This document shows, one piece after another, positions 16,000 to 24,308 of a DNA stretch of 64,000 nucleotides. The notes below the pieces were generated by a model that saw nothing but the letters and a program-made list of their open reading frames with translations, had not been told where the DNA came from and did not search any database. Position numbers and translations under genes: made by a program. Within the stretch, counting starts at the first letter, position 1, and each line of letters starts with the position of its first letter. Origin of the DNA: VRUE01 sp963805475 (GTDB lineage Bacteria > Actinomycetota > Thermoleophilia > Solirubrobacterales > 70-9); contig CAWDUO010000007.1 in the NCBI GenBank assembly GCA_963805475.1, forward strand, positions 62,001 through 126,000, given 5' to 3'.

Positions 16000-17061
16000 T
16001 CAGGCCGGTGCACCGACGCCCGCCAGGGACGCCAGTCGCTCGATCGTGTGCAGCTGCTGGTCGCGCTCGACGTGGACCGGGGAGACGATCAGGCGGTCGA
16101 TGCCGGCGCCGCGGAAGCGCTCGACCCGCTCCGCCACCTCGGCCTCGCTGCCGACCAGCGAGGTCGCCTCGACGATCTCGTCGGGCATCGCCGCGAAGGC
16201 GCCCTCCCGGTCGCCGTCCTGGAAGCGGCGCTGCACCTCGTCGGCGACCTCGCCGAAGCCGAAGCGGTGCGCCAGATCGACGTAGAAGTTGGTCTTGCGG
16301 CTGCCCATGCCGCCGAAGTAGAGGACGAGGCCGGCCTTGACGACGCTTTTCGCCGCCTCCAGGTCGCCGTCGATCGCCACCTGGAGCGAGGGGCTGACCT
16401 CGAGGTCGGAGCGCTGCCGGCCGCCCTTCGCGAAACCGGCCTCCAGGTGCTCCCCCCAGGTCTGCTCGAAGGCGTCGACCGAGAAGAAGATCGGGATCCA
16501 GCCGTCGCAGATCTCCGCCGCCATCTCCACCGACTTGCGGCCGATCGCGCCGACGAAGACGGGGATCTGGGCGCGCTCGGGGTGGAAGTTGAGCTTCAGC
16601 GGCTTGCCCTCGCCGCCCGGCAGCGGCAACCGGTAGTGCTCGCCCTGGTGGTCGAGCTTGCCCTCGCGGGCGACGATCTCGCGCACCACTTCGATGTACT
16701 CGCGGGTGCGCCCCCACGGCTTCGCGTAGGGGACGCCGTACCAGCCTTCGGAGACCTGGGGCCCCGAGGGGCCGAAGCCGAAGAGGAAGCGGCCGCCGGA
16801 GAGCTTGTCGATCGTCGCCCCGGCCATCGCCGCCGCCGCGGGCGGGCGCGCCGGCACCTGCATGATCGCCGCGCCGAGCTTGATCGTCTTCGTCTGCGGC
16901 GCCAGCCAGGCGAGCACGCTGACCACGTCGGAGCCGTAGGACTCCGCCGCCCAGACCGACTCGAAGCCGGCGGCCTCGGCGGCGGTCACGACCTCGACCG
17001 CGTCCTCGCCGGCCGGGCCGATGCCCCAGTAGCCGAGGTTGAGTCCAAGCTTTAGCGACAT
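16000..17061 (-). CDS. Luciferase-like F420-dependent oxidoreductase
   Basis: 353 residues. Luciferase-like barrel with the start LKLGLNLGYWG, ESVWAAESYGSDVVSVLAWLA, IDKLSGGRFLFGFGPSGPQV and EGWYGVPYAKPWGRTREYI, a set I associate with actinobacterial F420-dependent subfamilies close to TIGR03559. Substrate unknown. ATG 17061 lies 9 bases after a TAGGGT box (17071-17076), indicating a leaderless message. Divergent from the ATPase at 17091. Confidence 0.86.
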   Translation of the reverse strand: MSLKLGLNLGYWGIGPAGEDAVEVVTAAEAAGFESVWAAESYGSDVVSVLAWLAPQTKTIKLGAAIMQVPARPPAAAAMAGATIDKLSGGRFLFGFGPSGPQVSEGWYGVPYAKPWGRTREYIEVVREIVAREGKLDHQGEHYRLPLPGGEGKPLKLNFHPERAQIPVFVGAIGRKSVEMAAEICDGWIPIFFSVDAFEQTWGEHLEAGFAKGGRQRSDLEVSPSLQVAIDGDLEAAKSVVKAGLVLYFGGMGSRKTNFYVDLAHRFGFGEVADEVQRRFQDGDREGAFAAMPDEIVEATSLVGSEAEVAERVERFRGAGIDRLIVSPVHVERDQQLHTIERLASLAGVGAPA

Positions 17062-17070
17062 CCGCCGCGA

Positions 17071-17076
17071 ACCCTA
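17071..17076 (-). promoter_or_regulatory. Putative -10 box for the 17061 gene (leaderless)
   Basis: TAGGGT on the minus strand, 9 bases before the ATG at 17061. Confidence 0.5.
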
Positions 17077-17090
17077 TTGAATGTCCCCTG

Positions 17091-19992
17091 ATGAGCGACG
17101 AGGGACTCACCGGCGCCGAGGCGGCGAAGCGGCTGCGCGAGCTCGGCCCGCCGCCGGAGAGCTCCTCGCGCTCAACCTCGAGCATCGTCGCCGGCAACGT
17201 CTTCACCCTCTTCAACCTGATCATCGGGATCTTCTTCGTGCTGATCCTCTCGCTGGGGTTGATCGCCGACGCGGTCTTCGGCCTGATCGCGATCGTCAAC
17301 TCCTACATCGGCATCCGCCAGGAGCTGAAGGCGAAGCGGACGCTGGACGAGCTGGCGGTGCTCGTCGCCCCCCACGCCAAGGTCGTGCGCGACGGCGCGC
17401 TCGTCAGCCTCGTGGCCGGGGAGGTCGTGCCGGGCGACGTGGTCGCGATCGAGCCCGGCGACCAGCTCGTCGCCGACGGCGAAACCCTCGCCAGCCGCGG
17501 GATGACGCTGGACGAGTCGCTGCTGACCGGCGAGGCCGACGGGGTGCCCAAGGACGCCGGCGACCGCGCCCTCTCCGGCTCCTTCTGCATCTCCGGCTCC
17601 GGCCGCTACCGGGTCGACGCGGTGCGCGAGCAGAGCTACGCCGGCAAGCTGGCCGGCGAGGCGCGCGCCTTCCGCCACCCGCCCTCGCCGCTCCAGGAGG
17701 AGGTCAACCGGGTGATCGTCGCCTGCACCTGGGCGATGCTGCCCTTGGCCGTCGCTGCTGCTGCTCACCTTCCAGCTGCGCGGCACCGACCTGGTCGAAG
17801 CGGCGCAGACGGCGACCGCCGGCCTGGTGACGCTGATCCCCGAGGGGATGGTGCTGCTGATGAGCGTCACCTTCGCCGTCGCCGCGGTGCGGCTGGCGCG
17901 CCGCGACACGCTGGTGCAGCAGATGAGCGCCAGCGAGAGCCTCGCCGCGGTCGACACGATCTGCGTCGACAAGACGGGGACGCTGACCGACGGGCAGCTG
18001 CGGCTGCTGGGGGTCGAGGTGGCGGAAGGCGGCGACGCCGAGGAGGCCGAGGCGGCGCTCGGCCGCTTCGCCGCCAGCGCCGGCGAGCGCAACCGCACCC
18101 TGGAGACGATCGCCGAGGCCTTCCCGGCGCAGCCGCAGCGGGTGAGCGGCGAAGTGCCGTTCTCCTCGAAATGGAAGTGGAGCGGCCTGCGAATCGGCGG
18201 GGTGAGCTACGTGCTGGGAGCGCCCGACGTCCTCGCCGGCAGCGGGGCGCTGACGCTGCCGCCGGGCCTGGCGCGCAAGCTGGAGGAGGAGACGTCGGCC
18301 GGGCGGCGGGTCGTCGCCTTCGCCAGCTCGCCGGAGGCGCTGCCCGGCGATCCCGCGCATGCCCCTCCCCCGCCGCTGACCGCGGTCGCCCTGGTCGTGC
18401 TCGAGGAGACGCTGCGCGCCGACGCGGCCGAGACGATCGCCCTGATCCGCTCCGAAGACGTCGACCTGAAGCTGATCTCCGGCGACGCGCGGGCGACGGT
18501 GACCGCGGTAGCCCACGCGGTCGGCGTGCCCGCCGGCGCCGGCGTGGTCGAGGGGTCCGAGCTGCCGGAGGACCCCGAGGAGCTCGCCCAGGTGGCGCTG
18601 CGCAACACGATCTTCTGCCGGATCGCGCCCGAGCAGAAGAAGGCGCTGGTCGAGGCGCTGCGGGCCTCGGGCCGCTACACGGCGATGATCGGCGACGGGG
18701 TCAACGACGTGCCGGCGCTGAAGCAGGCGCGGCTCGCGGTGGCGATGGGCTCCGGCGCCCAGGTGACCAAGGGGATCGCCGACGTCGTCCTGCTGAAGGA
18801 CGAGTTCGCGCGCCTGCCCGAAGCGGTCGGCGAGGGCCGGCGGATCGCCCGCAACATCCACCGGCTCGGCCGCCTCTACCTGACCAAGTCGGTCTACGCG
18901 GCGGCGCTGATCGTGCTCGTCGCCGTGCCCGGCTGGGCCTTCCCCTTCCTCCCCCGCCACCTCACCCTGGCCGCCTTCCTGACGATCGGCGTGCCCTCCT
19001 TCGTGCTCGCGCTGGCGCCCTCCGACGGGCCGCTGTACCGCGGCCGCCTGCTGCGCGCGCTCGCCGCCTTCGCCGTGCCGGCGGGGCTGGCGACGGCGCT
19101 CGGCTCGATCCTCTGCTTCTTCCTCGTCGACACGGTCTTCGGCGGCTCGCTTGAGGACGGGCGGACCGCGGCGACGACGACGCTGATCGTGCTCGGCCTC
19201 GCCTTCGTGCTGCTGCTCGAGCGCGGCCCCGGCCGCGAGCACATCGCGATCCAGAGCTACATGCTGGCGATGGTCGCCGGGCTGGGCGCGCTCTTCGCCC
19301 TGATCCTCGCCGCCGCCCCGGTGCGCGAATTCTTCGAAATGTCCCTGCTGACCTCGAGCCAGTGGTTCCTCGCCCTGCTCTGCGCCGCGGTCGGCCTCAC
19401 GATCGCCAGCGTCCTCTGGCGCCTGCCCTACATAGAAGGGCTGGAAGCGGTCAGCCCGCCTGGCGGAGCGAACACGAACTGGCTGACTATGAGGTTCGCC
19501 GCGAGGCGCGGCTCGGCGCCCTCGTGGCGGCGCTCCATCCTCACCTCGATCACGACCGTGCTCTTGCCGGCGTGCAGGGGCTCGCCGACGGCGACGATCT
19601 CGTCGCCGAGCACGCCGGCGGCGAAGACGTTGAGCTTCAGCTCGATCGTCGTGAAGTTGTGCCCGGCGGGGATGCTGCGGAAGGTCGACCAGGCGGCGAC
19701 CGTGTCGCCGAGCGCCGTCCAGACGCCACCGTGGACGAAGCCGCCCGGGTGCAGGTGGCGCTCGTCCACCACGATCCGCCCCCGGGCGTGCGTGTCCTCG
19801 ATCTCCAGCGGCTCGATCCCCAGATCCCCGGGGAAACTGCCCGGCAGGAAGTCCCGCACGGAATCCGGCGTGATCAGGCTGCTGGGATGCGGCGGCGCAT
19901 CGCTCATCGGCGCGCCGGACCCTACTTCACGCCGGAGCCACCGAGGCCGTAGTCGCCAAACGGCTCGTCCCGTTCGCGCACGGCCTGCTTGA
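17091..19992 (+). pseudogene. CtpE-like cation P-type ATPase, frameshifted
   Basis: The coding sequence is split over two frames. From ATG 17091 it encodes an actuator domain (ESLLTGEADGVPKDAGD) and helices to about 17750. The product continues only in the +1-shifted frame, from LLLLTFQLRGTDLVEA, through PEGMVLLMSV in helix 4, phosphorylation motif DKTGTLT, ISGDAR and GDGVNDVPALKQARLAVAMG. The break sits in a GCTGCTGCTGCT run near 17754, where one extra base or two missing bases would explain it. The second frame also lacks a stop at the usual end (about 19430) and runs 187 codons antisense through the thioesterase gene. Either a decaying gene or one sequencing error plus a lost stop. Related Mycobacterium CtpE moves calcium. 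Confidence 0.75.
19428..19907 (-). CDS. PaaI-type hotdog thioesterase
   Basis: 159 residues. Hotdog fold: RGRIVVDERHLHPGGFVHGGVWTALGDTVAA carries the HxxxxGxxHGG-like active region, followed by NFTTIELKLNVFAAG and VIEVRMERR. Members hydrolyse acyl- or aryl-CoA esters. ATG 19907 lies 11 bases after a TAGGGT box (19919-19924) that includes the stop of the upstream enoyl-CoA hydratase gene. Probably works with that hydratase and the thiolase. Its coding strand is opposite to the read-through end of the CtpE-like ATPase frame. Confidence 0.88.
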   Translation of the reverse strand: MSDAPPHPSSLITPDSVRDFLPGSFPGDLGIEPLEIEDTHARGRIVVDERHLHPGGFVHGGVWTALGDTVAAWSTFRSIPAGHNFTTIELKLNVFAAGVLGDEIVAVGEPLHAGKSTVVIEVRMERRHEGAEPRLAANLIVSQFVFAPPGGLTASSPSM

Positions 19993-20839
19993 ACCCGCCT
20001 TCGGCGGCGCGGCGGACGAAGTCGTGCCCCTCCGCCGTGTGGCGGGCGACGCCGTCGAAGACGGTGCCGAGCAGCTGGGTCTGCTGGAGGCCCTGCGAGT
20101 AGAGCGACTGGTTGACCAGCATCTTCATCATCACCAGCTGGTTGACCGGCAGGCGGGCGACTCGCTCGACCATCGCCTCGAAGCGCTCGTCGAGCTGCTC
20201 CGACGACGCCGCCTCTGTCGCCAGCCCCCACTCCGCCGCCTGCTCGCCGTTCAGCGAGTCGCCGGTCAGCAGCAGGCGCTTCGCCCGCATCGGGCCGAGC
20301 CGCGCCGCCCACAGCGCCGTCGTCGGCGAGCCCCAAACGCGCGCCGGCGGGTAGCCGATCTTCGCGTCGGTGCCGATCACCAGGAGGTCCGAGCAGAGCG
20401 CCATGTCGGTGCCGCCGGCGACGCAGTAGCCGTGCACCTTGCAGACCACCGGCTTCTCGGAGTGGAAGAGCGACATGAAGCCGCGCACGTTGCGCCACAT
20501 GAACTGGAAGTCGATGACCGGGTCCCAGTTCGACTCCGGCGCATGGTTGGCGCCGATCACCGCCGGGTCGAGCGGCGACCCGGGCGGCGCCTCGAACCCC
20601 TCCCCCAGGTCACTCATGTCCCCTTCGGCCGAGGCGACGAGGTCATAGCCGCCGCAGAACCCCGTGCCGGCGCCGGCGAGGGCGATGACGTGAATATCCG
20701 GGTCGAGATTCGCCCTCTCGACGCAGGCCGCGATCTCGACCGGCATCCGCGGCACGATCCCGTTGCCGCGCTCCGGCCGGCTCAGCGTTATCCGGGCGAC
20801 CCGACCATCCTTCTCGTACACGATCGTTTGAAGATCCAT
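19922..20839 (-). CDS. Enoyl-CoA hydratase/isomerase (crotonase) family protein
   Basis: 305 residues. Crotonase fold: RVARITLSRPERGNGI, the oxyanion-hole segment IALAGAGTGFCGGYDL and the second oxyanion loop VHGYCVAGGTDMALCSDLLV. GYPPARVWGSPTT follows, where hydratases usually carry the catalytic glutamates; this form is seen in less studied crotonases, so the exact reaction is uncertain. ATG 20839 is 7 bases after a TAGGGT box (20847-20852). The frame is open to 21013, but that stretch runs through a large palindrome and is not coding. It lies 14 bases upstream of the thioesterase gene. Confidence 0.88.
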   Translation of the reverse strand: MDLQTIVYEKDGRVARITLSRPERGNGIVPRMPVEIAACVERANLDPDIHVIALAGAGTGFCGGYDLVASAEGDMSDLGEGFEAPPGSPLDPAVIGANHAPESNWDPVIDFQFMWRNVRGFMSLFHSEKPVVCKVHGYCVAGGTDMALCSDLLVIGTDAKIGYPPARVWGSPTTALWAARLGPMRAKRLLLTGDSLNGEQAAEWGLATEAASSEQLDERFEAMVERVARLPVNQLVMMKMLVNQSLYSQGLQQTQLLGTVFDGVARHTAEGHDFVRRAAEGGFKQAVRERDEPFGDYGLGGSGVK

Positions 20840-20846
20840 ATTTTCG

Positions 20847-20852
20847 ACCCTA
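20847..20852 (-). promoter_or_regulatory. Putative -10 box of the enoyl-CoA hydratase gene
   Basis: TAGGGT on the minus strand, 7 bases before the ATG at 20839; no Shine-Dalgarno. The large dyad at 20870-21028 begins where the -35 region would be. Confidence 0.5.
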
Positions 20853-20869
20853 CTCCCGCCAGGCGGAGA

Positions 20870-21028
20870 GGCCGATTCGGGAATTTGACGTGTGTGGCTG
20901 GCGAGCGCCGGACCAAGCGAGGCAAGGACGCAAGGAGCCCAGGTAGCAGCGCTACCTGGGCGACTGAGGACGCCGCATCGCGCCGGTCCGCCGCCGCCAG
21001 ACGCGCGCGGCAAATTTCCGGAGCGGCC
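20870..21028. repeat. 159-bp imperfect palindrome with internal perfect hairpin
   Basis: The outermost arms 20870-20887 and 21011-21028 pair at 15 of 18 positions; pairing continues inward with gaps (CTGGCG/CGCCAG, CGGACC/GGTCCG). At the centre, 20937-20947 and 20951-20961 form a perfect 11-bp stem with a 3-base loop. It fills the gap between the thiolase stop (21031) and the hydratase promoter. It may be a structured RNA, a strong terminator or a non-autonomous palindromic element; no family recognised. Confidence 0.6.
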
Positions 21029-21030
21029 TC

Positions 21031-22191
21031 TCAGCCCATGCGTTCAACCAACATAGCCTTGCCCTGACCCCCCGCTACGCACATCGTCTCGATGCCGACC
21101 TGGTGGTCGTCGGTCTCCATCACGTTGAGCAGGGTGCCCATGATGCGGGCGCCGGTCATCCCGAAGGGGTGGCCGAGGGCGATCGCGCCGCCGTGTGTGT
21201 TGAGCTTCTCCAGCGGGATGTCGCACTCGTCCATGATCGGGATCACCTGGGCGGCGAAGGCCTCGTTGAGCTCGACCGTGTCGACGTCGTCGATCGTCAT
21301 CCCGGCCCGCTCCAGCACCTTCTTCACCGCGCCGATCGGGGCGACGCCCATGTACTCGGGCTCGTTGCCGTAGGTGGCGGCGGTGACGATGCGGGCGCGC
21401 GGCTGGAGCCCCAGCTCCTTGGCTCTGGTGTCGCTCATCAGCAGCACCGCGGCGGCGCCGTCGTTGAGCGGGCAGGAGTTGCCGGCGGTGACGCCGCCGC
21501 CGCCGAACGCCTCGGGAAGTTCGGAGAGCTTCTCCAGGGTCGAGCTGGCGCGCGGCCCGTCGTCCTTGGCGACCTCGCTGCCGTCGGGCAGCTTCACCGG
21601 CACGATTTCGCGGTCGAAGAAGCCGTCCTCCTGCGACTGCACGGCGAGTTCCTGCGAGCGCTGCGCGAACTTGTCCATGTCGGCGCGGCTGACCTCGTAG
21701 CGTTCGGCGACGTTGACCGCCGTCAGGCCCATGTCGATGTAGGCGTTGGGCTGGCCGTTCTCGCCGATCAGGTTCGGGTTGCGGTCGTCGGCGCCGGCCG
21801 GCTCGGTGCGCTCGTTGTAGCGGCTCACCCACTCGATTCCGGCGGCGATGTAGACGTCGCCCTCGCCGGCCTTGATCGCGTTGCCGGCGTGGCGGATCGC
21901 GTCGAGGCTGGAGGAGCAGTAGCGGGAGACGGTGACGCCGTTGACCTCCTTCGGCAGCTTCTCGGAGAGCAGGCTGACGATGCGGCCGATGTTGAAGGCC
22001 TGGAGGCCCTGCGGCATGCCGCAGCCGCAGAACAGGTCTTCGACCTCGCTCGGGTCGACCTGCGGGTTGCGCTCGAGCAGCCGGTCGACCACGTAGGCGC
22101 CCATCTCGTCGGGGCGCAGCTGGGCCAGCGAGCCCTTGAAGGCACGGCCGATCGGCGTGCGGACGGTGTCGACGATCACTGCCTCGGGCAT
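21031..22191 (-). CDS. Thiolase (acetyl-CoA C-acyltransferase)
   Basis: 386 residues, normal thiolase length. The acylated cysteine is in SRYCSSSLDAI (about residue 87), the catalytic histidine region is GGAIALGHPFGMTGAR, and the second catalytic cysteine is in CVAGGQGKAML. It cleaves 3-ketoacyl-CoA in beta-oxidation or condenses acyl-CoAs. AAGGAG lies about 8 bases before ATG 22191. Followed on the same strand by enoyl-CoA hydratase and thioesterase genes, separated by the large palindrome. Confidence 0.93.
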   Translation of the reverse strand: MPEAVIVDTVRTPIGRAFKGSLAQLRPDEMGAYVVDRLLERNPQVDPSEVEDLFCGCGMPQGLQAFNIGRIVSLLSEKLPKEVNGVTVSRYCSSSLDAIRHAGNAIKAGEGDVYIAAGIEWVSRYNERTEPAGADDRNPNLIGENGQPNAYIDMGLTAVNVAERYEVSRADMDKFAQRSQELAVQSQEDGFFDREIVPVKLPDGSEVAKDDGPRASSTLEKLSELPEAFGGGGVTAGNSCPLNDGAAAVLLMSDTRAKELGLQPRARIVTAATYGNEPEYMGVAPIGAVKKVLERAGMTIDDVDTVELNEAFAAQVIPIMDECDIPLEKLNTHGGAIALGHPFGMTGARIMGTLLNVMETDDHQVGIETMCVAGGQGKAMLVERMG

Positions 22192-22271
22192 GCGGAGACT
22201 CTCCTTGGTTCAGGGGTTGGGAAGTGCGGCCCGGGAGGGTATTCGACCCCGCCCCGCGGCGATCTCTCGAT

Positions 22272-22277
22272 TAGATT
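22272..22277 (+). promoter_or_regulatory. Putative -10 box for the 22284 gene (leaderless)
   Basis: TAGATT, 6 bases before the ATG at 22284. Confidence 0.45.
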
Positions 22278-22283
22278 GAGCTC

Positions 22284-22640
22284 ATGTCTGTCGAGGGGTT
22301 GCGGGCGTGGATCGCCGAGGTCGAGCGCAAGCTCGGCAAGCGCACCCGCGTCTTCCTCGCCCTCGCGGTGGTCCTGATCGGGGTCGCCGGGGCGTCGCTG
22401 TACCTGGCGATCGAGGCTAACGACAGCTCGGTCAGCGAAAGCGACGTGCAGGCGCTGCAGGAGAAGCTCGAAACGCGGATCGACGAAGTCGCGGCGAGCG
22501 GGGCCCCCACGCAGAGCGGATCGACGACCGTGCCGGCCCCGCCGCCGAGCGCCGAAGGGGCGACGGGCGGGGCGCCGAGCAGCGCCGAACTGCAGAAAGA
22601 GCTCCAGCAGGCACGCGAACGCGCCGAAGCGGGCAAGTAG
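22284..22640 (+). CDS. Membrane-anchored protein with coiled-coil stretches, unknown function
   Basis: 118 residues: a charged N-terminal helix (VEGLRAWIAEVERKLGKR), one membrane segment (VFLALAVVLIGVAGASLYLA, about residues 23-42), a coiled-coil-like stretch SDVQALQEKLETRIDEV, a Ser/Pro/Gly linker, and a final short charged helix AELQKELQQARERAEAGK. Orientation and role unknown. Divergent from the thiolase gene. Confidence 0.65.
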   Translation: MSVEGLRAWIAEVERKLGKRTRVFLALAVVLIGVAGASLYLAIEANDSSVSESDVQALQEKLETRIDEVAASGAPTQSGSTTVPAPPPSAEGATGGAPSSAELQKELQQARERAEAGK

Positions 22641-22764
22641 CCCGTTTGTAACGTTCAGCACGCAGTTTCGGGCCACCGTCCCCGGCCTGCGTTACATTCG
22701 CCTCAATCCACCTCGCGCCGTGGCGCGAGCCTTGCCGGTATCGGCAGAGCGAAAGGAGACCCCC

Positions 22765-22911
22765 ATGCCCGAGGGTTACTGCGTCAAAGAGCGCAAGAAG
22801 GTCGAGATCAAAGACGCCAAGCAGGTGACGATGAAGAACGGTCGCCCGGCGATCCAGGGTGTCTGCCCCGACTGCGGCACCAAGATCTTCAAGATCGGCA
22901 AGCTCGAGTAG
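22765..22911 (+). CDS. DUF5679 small zinc-ribbon protein
   Basis: 48 residues. MPEGYCVKERKKVEI and GVCPDCGTKIFKIGK show the paired-cysteine zinc ribbon (Cys6, then CPDC near residue 36), matching DUF5679, a small family found widely in Actinobacteria and Chloroflexi. Function unknown; nucleic acid binding is a guess. AAAGGAG lies 6 bases before the ATG, one of the few strong Shine-Dalgarno sequences in this stretch. Confidence 0.85.
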   Translation: MPEGYCVKERKKVEIKDAKQVTMKNGRPAIQGVCPDCGTKIFKIGKLE

Positions 22912-22930
22912 GGCGGCGCGGCGCCTGGTC

Positions 22931-22936
22931 TAGCCT
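22931..22936 (+). promoter_or_regulatory. Putative -10 box for the micro-ORF/PAS unit
   Basis: TAGCCT, 7 bases before the GTG of the micro-ORF at 22944 and 43 bases before the PAS gene start. Confidence 0.4.
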
Positions 22937-22943
22937 TACCTGC

Positions 22944-22982
22944 GTGACGAAAATCACAGCCGCCGTGCGCTTCCGCGGGTGA
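22944..22982 (+). CDS. Putative 12-residue leader peptide before the PAS gene
   Basis: GTG 22944 opens a 12-codon frame (MTKITAAVRFRG if GTG is read as Met) whose TGA overlaps the GTG start of the PAS gene (GTGA, 22979-22982). A TAGCCT box sits 7 bases before it, so it would be the leaderless first frame of the message. The PAS gene lacks its own Shine-Dalgarno, so translational coupling is plausible. Very short; could be chance. Confidence 0.35.
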   Translation: MTKITAAVRFRG

Positions 22983-23419
22983 GGCTAGACGATTACGTGC
23001 CGAATGCCTCGCAGAAGCCGCTCGAGCTGATCCTGGCTCGCAATCTGATGTCCGCCCTCTCGACCCCTGCCTTCCTCGTCGACGAGGGCGGCCTGCTGGT
23101 CTTCTACAACGAGGCGGCCGGGATGCTGTTGGGGAAGCCTTGGGAGGAGCTGGGCACGGTGGGGGCGCGCGAGTGGGGCGCCCTGTTCGGGCCCTTCGAC
23201 GACGGTGGTGAGCCGATCCCCTACGACGACCTGCCGCTGGTCAAGGCGGTGCGCGACGATCGTCCCGCCCACGCCGAATTCGAGATCCGCTCGACCGACG
23301 GCGTCGGGCACAGGGTCGAGGTCTCCGCCTTCCCGATCCAGACACCGCACGGCTCGCGCGGCGCGATCGCCGTCTTCTGGCCGGCCTCGGGCCCCTCCTC
23401 GAACGGAGCGGCAGCCTGA
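22979..23419 (+). CDS. PAS-domain sensor protein
   Basis: 146 residues forming essentially one PAS domain: SALSTPAFLVDEGGLLVFYNEAAGMLLG, then the characteristic linker and EFEIRSTDGVGHRVEVSAFPIQ, closing with a strand before a short tail. No output domain is present, so it may act by protein contact. GTG 22979 is the start, coupled to an upstream 12-codon frame. One base separates its stop from the next gene, a metallo-hydrolase, so they form an operon. Confidence 0.78.
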   Translation: MRLDDYVPNASQKPLELILARNLMSALSTPAFLVDEGGLLVFYNEAAGMLLGKPWEELGTVGAREWGALFGPFDDGGEPIPYDDLPLVKAVRDDRPAHAEFEIRSTDGVGHRVEVSAFPIQTPHGSRGAIAVFWPASGPSSNGAAA

Positions 23420-23420
23420 G

Positions 23421-24302
23421 ATGAGGGCGATGCTCTGGGGCACTCGCGGCTCGGTCCCCTCCCCAGGGCCGGAGACGATCCGCTACGGCGGCAACACCTC
23501 CTGCGTCGGGGTCACCCTCTCCGACGGCTCGCTGCTGGCGCTCGACGCCGGCACCGGCATCCGCAACCTCGGCCTCGCCCTCCCCGACGAGCCGACGCGC
23601 CTGCACATCCTGCTCACCCACCTGCACCTCGACCACATCCAGGGGCTCGTCTTCTTCGCCCCCTGCTTCCGCCCGCAGACCGAGATCGTGATCTGGGGGC
23701 CGGCCTCGCCCGAAGCCTCGCTGCGCGATCGCATCGCCCGCTATATCTCGGCGCCGCTCAGCCCGGTCGAGGTGCGCGAGCTGCCCTGCGACGTCTCCTT
23801 CCGCAGCACGCCGGAGAGCGAGTGGGAGATCGGCCCGGCGCGGATCCGCGCCGCCTCGGTCTCACACCGCGGGCCGACGCTCGGCTACCGGATCGACGAC
23901 GGCGCCGACTCGCTCGCCTACATCCCCGACCACGAGCCGGCGCTCGGCGCCGACCTCGACAGGCTCGAGGACGAGTGGATCTCCGGCTTCGGCCTCGCCG
24001 AGGACGCTTCGCTGCTGATCCACGACGGCCAGTACGCCGACGCCGAGTACCCCGAACACCTCGGCTGGGGCCACTCCGCGCTCTCCCACGCGCTCAGCTT
24101 CGCCCGCCGCACCGGCGCCGAGCGCACGGTGCTCTTCCATCACGATCCGCTGCACACCGACGAGCGGCTCGACCGGCTGGGCGAAGAAGCGCGCGAGCGC
24201 TGGGCAGCGGCCGGCGGCGAGCCGGGCGCGGTCGAGCTCGGCGCCGAGGGGGCCGAGCTGGACGTGGGGGCGCCGGCGCCGGGCGCGGTCCCGGCGGCCT
24301 GA
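23421..24302 (+). CDS. MBL-fold metallo-hydrolase
   Basis: 293 residues. Metallo-beta-lactamase fold, RNase Z/PhnP-like group: ALDAGTGIRNLG, metal motif LTHLHLDHIQG (HxHxDH), LAYIPDHEP, then LLIHDGQY (bridging Asp) and LFHHDPLH (last metal histidine). All metal ligands are present, so a binuclear hydrolase is likely; related proteins include cyclic phosphodiesterases and PAS-linked MBL proteins. Substrate unknown. It lies immediately after a PAS protein gene, suggesting a signalling pair. Confidence 0.85.
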   Translation: MRAMLWGTRGSVPSPGPETIRYGGNTSCVGVTLSDGSLLALDAGTGIRNLGLALPDEPTRLHILLTHLHLDHIQGLVFFAPCFRPQTEIVIWGPASPEASLRDRIARYISAPLSPVEVRELPCDVSFRSTPESEWEIGPARIRAASVSHRGPTLGYRIDDGADSLAYIPDHEPALGADLDRLEDEWISGFGLAEDASLLIHDGQYADAEYPEHLGWGHSALSHALSFARRTGAERTVLFHHDPLHTDERLDRLGEEARERWAAAGGEPGAVELGAEGAELDVGAPAPGAVPAA

Positions 24303-24308
24303 AGCGGG

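Noticed and set aside
16000..17061. Whether the two luciferase-like enzymes (6790 and 16000) form a pathway with the P450 or the acyl-CoA genes
   Set aside because: No co-transcription or shared site links them; proximity alone is not evidence.
20840..21013. N-terminal extension of the enoyl-CoA hydratase frame
   Set aside because: It runs through the 159-bp dyad and lacks homology; the ATG at 20839 has a well-placed -10 box and begins the crotonase domain.
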